A stretch of 6,283 nt of DNA, taken from the NCBI GenBank assembly GCA_029777145.1, contig JAKOSS010000997.1, positions 1 to 6,283 of the forward strand, written 5' to 3'. The stretch is from Acidobacteriota bacterium (GTDB lineage: Bacteria > Acidobacteriota > Blastocatellia > Pyrinomonadales > Pyrinomonadaceae). Of the stretch, positions 6,014-6,283 are shown piece by piece. Position numbers and translations under genes: made by a program. Position 1 is the stretch's first letter. Every line of letters begins with the position of its first letter. The notes beneath the pieces are model-generated. The model was not told where the DNA came from. It ran no database searches and saw only the letters and a program-made list of their open reading frames with translations.

Positions 6014-6055
6014 AGCCGCGATTTCCGCAATCGAATGCGGGGATCGCGGCTTTTT
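6014..6055 (+). terminator. Strong intrinsic terminator after the secreted-protein gene
   Basis: AGCCGCGAT (6014-6022) pairs with ATCGCGGCT (6043-6051). The stem continues inward through two T-G wobbles and CCGCA/TGCGG (6025-6029 with 6036-6040), giving a 16-pair hairpin with a 6-base loop, followed at once by a run of T (6051-6055). It begins 18 bases after the stop codon at 5995 and cleanly separates this gene from the next. Confidence 0.92.
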
Positions 6056-6086
6056 GCATTTGTCGGTCTCGACGATGCCGTCTCTT

Positions 6087-6115
6087 TTGCTCGCGTTTCC
6101 ATAAACATCTATAAT
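6087..6115 (+). promoter_or_regulatory. Sigma-70-type promoter of the right-edge gene
   Basis: TTGCTC (6087-6092) and a perfect TATAAT (6110-6115) are separated by exactly 17 bases, the optimal spacing. The -35 box keeps only the TTG of the consensus. The transcription start should fall near 6122, only about 7 bases before the ATG at 6129, so the mRNA leader would be very short. It lies after the terminator at 6014-6055, as expected for an independent transcription unit. Confidence 0.75.
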
Positions 6116-6128
6116 CTGAGCAAAACGT

Positions 6129-6283
6129 ATGGCACTCGAAACCGCCGGGCAAAAGCCCGCGAAAGCAACAAAACTCAAGATCGAAAATCAGGCGACCTTC
6201 GATCTTCCGAAGGGCACGAACGAGCAGATCTACAAGATCCTCGAGTATTTGCCGCTCGAGCATCAGCGCGGGCTCGAAAAGGT
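6129..6283 (+). CDS. Unrecognised protein, N-terminal part (cut by window edge)
   Basis: Only the first 51 codons are present. The start is a hydrophilic, Lys/Ala-rich segment (residues about 1-20) with no signal peptide or membrane segment, followed by a more ordered stretch, TFDLPKGTNEQIYKILEYLPLEHQRGLEK, that looks helical from about residue 31. I do not recognise the family and assign no function. The ATG at 6129 is supported by a strong promoter ending 13 bases upstream, but there is no Shine-Dalgarno sequence in the short leader. The reading frame stays open to the window edge and its base use matches the neighbouring genes. A later start codon cannot be excluded without the rest of the gene. 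Confidence 0.65.
   Translation, partial: MALETAGQKPAKATKLKIENQATFDLPKGTNEQIYKILEYLPLEHQRGLEK

Noticed and set aside
6012..6263. An 83-codon minus-strand open frame at the right edge
   Set aside because: It runs through a strong terminator and a strong plus-strand promoter and opposes the gene at 6129; it shows no protein features.

Overview
The window looks like ordinary chromosome from a diderm bacterium of fairly high GC, most likely an Acidobacteriota relative. Three things point there. lpxC implies a lipid A outer membrane. An ECF sigma factor of the Ser/Thr-kinase-linked type is followed directly by a large membrane kinase with a TPR-like C-terminus, an arrangement common in Acidobacteriota and Planctomycetota. 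Codon and base composition appear uniform across all genes. The phylum is inferred from gene content only; there is no rRNA or other marker here.

Layout, right to left on the minus strand: an ECF sigma factor (4773-5336), a Ser/Thr kinase starting 7 bases after the sigma stop (2333-4765), lpxC for lipid A synthesis (1372-2220), a roughly 200-base intergenic stretch full of 7-base repeats, fdhD (317-1165), and the start of a molybdopterin oxidoreductase of the FdhF/YdeP type that runs off the left edge (1-296). On the plus strand, diverging from the sigma gene: a small secreted protein (5552-5995) with a strong terminator after it, then the start of an unrecognised gene with a clear promoter (6129-6283, cut by the right edge).

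How the genes work together: the sigma factor and kinase almost certainly form one signalling unit. The sigma factor lacks most of the acidic DAED cluster of region 2.2 and has a threonine there, so activation by phosphorylation from its neighbour is a testable idea. fdhD and the oxidoreductase form a second unit: FdhD supplies sulfur to the bis-MGD molybdenum cofactor of formate-dehydrogenase-like enzymes, and its probable client is the next gene, 20 bases downstream. lpxC stands alone without other lipid A genes in view.

Nothing here is a clearly new system. The points most worth a second look are the possible sigma phospho-switch, a perfect intrinsic terminator upstream of the secreted-protein gene with no annotated gene feeding it, the cluster of heptamer repeats between lpxC and fdhD, and two TATAAT boxes placed so close to start codons that leaderless or near-leaderless mRNAs are likely.
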